Assembly (NCBI RefSeq): GCF_002008225.1
Contig: NZ_MRDH01000006.1
Coordinates: forward strand, 62,001-126,000
DNA from: Agrobacterium salinitolerans
Lineage (GTDB): Bacteria; Pseudomonadota; Alphaproteobacteria; Rhizobiales; Rhizobiaceae
Direction of reading: 5' to 3'
DNA length: 64,000 nt
Shown: positions 63,393 through 64,000 of the stretch, one piece after another
How positions within the stretch are numbered: position 1 is the stretch's first letter
Layout: every line of letters starts with the position of its first letter
Notes under the pieces: model-generated
The model's database searches: none
What the model was told of the DNA's origin: nothing
Seen by the model: only the letters and a program-made list of their open reading frames with translations
Made by a program: the position numbers and the translations under genes

Positions 63393-64000
63393 TTATAGTA
63401 TACGTACTTTAGGTGAATCTTTGGAGTCTGGACCACCCTCAAGTTCCGGTTCAAACCGGTGGATTCGGTCTGACAAATAGTATAGTGAGAAAAAAGTAAC
63501 GGATATCAAATTAAATAAAATAAAGAGAATTATGTATAGTGATATCCATGGAAATATGTTTCCTATCTTAACTTCCGTTACTGTGACCTCTTTTATTATC
63601 GATATCGGCTTTTTAAGGTATGTCGAGAAGAGGCTTACCGTAAAAAGCAATATGCTCGTAAATGCAAGGTACCCAAATTGTAGAGATAGGAATTGACGCC
63701 TTGTCGGATTGTTAGTTGTACTTTTGCCTAGGATTTTGATTTTGTCGCCCGGCATTTCTCTGTCGAGTGAAGCTATGGGAAATGCGGACACCGCGGTTAA
63801 GGCGGCAATGTAAAACCCTGCAAGCGCACCTAATAGAGGAACCAGCAATGAAAGAAGGCCGTCAGAACTGAGAAGGCCGGTTGATGGATAGTAAAAGAAA
63901 CGCAGCAAAAATATGGCCGTAGCGGCTGCCAGCGGCATTATGAAGTCAATAAGCAATTTTGTTGGGTGCCATACCCTTAGATAGAGAAGCGGCCCTACTA
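63393..64000 (-). CDS. Hypothetical four-span membrane protein, 5' end outside window
   Basis: The frame is open from the right edge (64000) to the stop at 63393 and continues upstream of the TTG at 63956 as VGPLLYLRVWHPTKLLIDFI, so the gene most likely begins beyond the window. Four hydrophobic segments: MPLAAATAIFLLRFFYYP, LLVPLLGALAGFYIAALTAVS, FGYLAFTSILLFTVSLFSTY and WISLYIILFILFNLISVTFF. The C-terminus is polar (FEPELEGGPDSKDSPKVRIL). Codons are much more A/T-rich than in all other genes here, a sign of recent acquisition. Function unknown. Confidence 0.65.
   Translation of the reverse strand, partial: VGPLLYLRVWHPTKLLIDFIMPLAAATAIFLLRFFYYPSTGLLSSDGLLSLLVPLLGALAGFYIAALTAVSAFPIASLDREMPGDKIKILGKSTTNNPTRRQFLSLQFGYLAFTSILLFTVSLFSTYLKKPISIIKEVTVTEVKIGNIFPWISLYIILFILFNLISVTFFSLYYLSDRIHRFEPELEGGPDSKDSPKVRIL

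Overview
The window is a GC-rich chromosomal segment (the coding regions show strong G/C preference at third positions) of an alphaproteobacterium. Several genes point to the Agrobacterium/Rhizobium group: a one-step phosphatidylcholine synthase, an IalB-family protein, a BTLCP-type cysteine protease, DUF1127, DUF2336 and DUF1489 proteins, an SdhE-Mfd pair, and large palindromic intergenic repeats. I recognise the gene content as Agrobacterium-like, but no database search was possible. Most of the window is core genome. Only the last ~600 bases look different in composition.

Layout. 1-2.0 kb: the tail of a glyoxalase-fold protein, an M15-type lipoprotein peptidase and tRNA-Lys(TTT). 2.3-6.1 kb: CcdA-like thiol-disulfide carrier, AEC permease, convergent UbiH-type monooxygenase, phosphatidylcholine synthase. 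6.3-11 kb: a four-gene BMP/nucleoside-type ABC importer operon ending in a strong hairpin, then a GntR/FCD regulator. 12.2-16.6 kb: glmU, glmS, a GNAT gene overlapping glmS, and a DUF502 membrane protein. 16.7-17.3 kb: a CopG/ParE-type toxin-antitoxin pair with a visible three-half-site operator. 17.3-23.7 kb: recG (minus) diverging from sdhE-mfd (plus).

24-32.4 kb: small secreted protein, two EamA exporters, FrnE-like oxidoreductase, a peptide-type solute-binding protein without its permeases, IalB-like protein, HspQ, and the glnB-glnA operon with a good sigma-54 promoter. 32.7-38.7 kb: NAD(P)HX repair enzyme, GlxA/AraC-type and LysR-type regulators, DUF1127 protein, and a MetF-like reductase next to a formyltransferase. 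38.9-44.9 kb: entericidin-like lipoprotein, DUF2233 protein, a candidate 33-residue membrane peptide, L-serine dehydratase, DUF1489, BTLCP and PilZ proteins.

45-53.3 kb: PAS protein, rhomboid protease, CBS-pair protein, patatin, hisI, folE, NifU-like protein, yidD, DUF1697 and thrS. 53.5-63.3 kb: a secreted repeat protein, nitroreductase/flavin reductase pair, DUF2336, GNAT, AI-2E family permease, a lipid-A-type ABC exporter, a small membrane protein and an Nramp (mntH) manganese transporter with a palindrome in its leader. 63.4-64 kb: a 5'-truncated AT-rich membrane protein running off the right edge.

The genes support cell-envelope building (UDP-GlcNAc synthesis, phosphatidylcholine, ABC export, periplasmic thiol chemistry), nitrogen assimilation, DNA repair and restart, and metal or nucleoside uptake. 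I found no phage, insertion sequence, CRISPR array or obvious novel multi-gene system. The items most worth a second look are four large foldback repeats (three of them exactly between convergent genes), small proteins below usual annotation limits, the MetF-like/formyltransferase pair, the TA operator, and the foreign-looking gene at the right edge.
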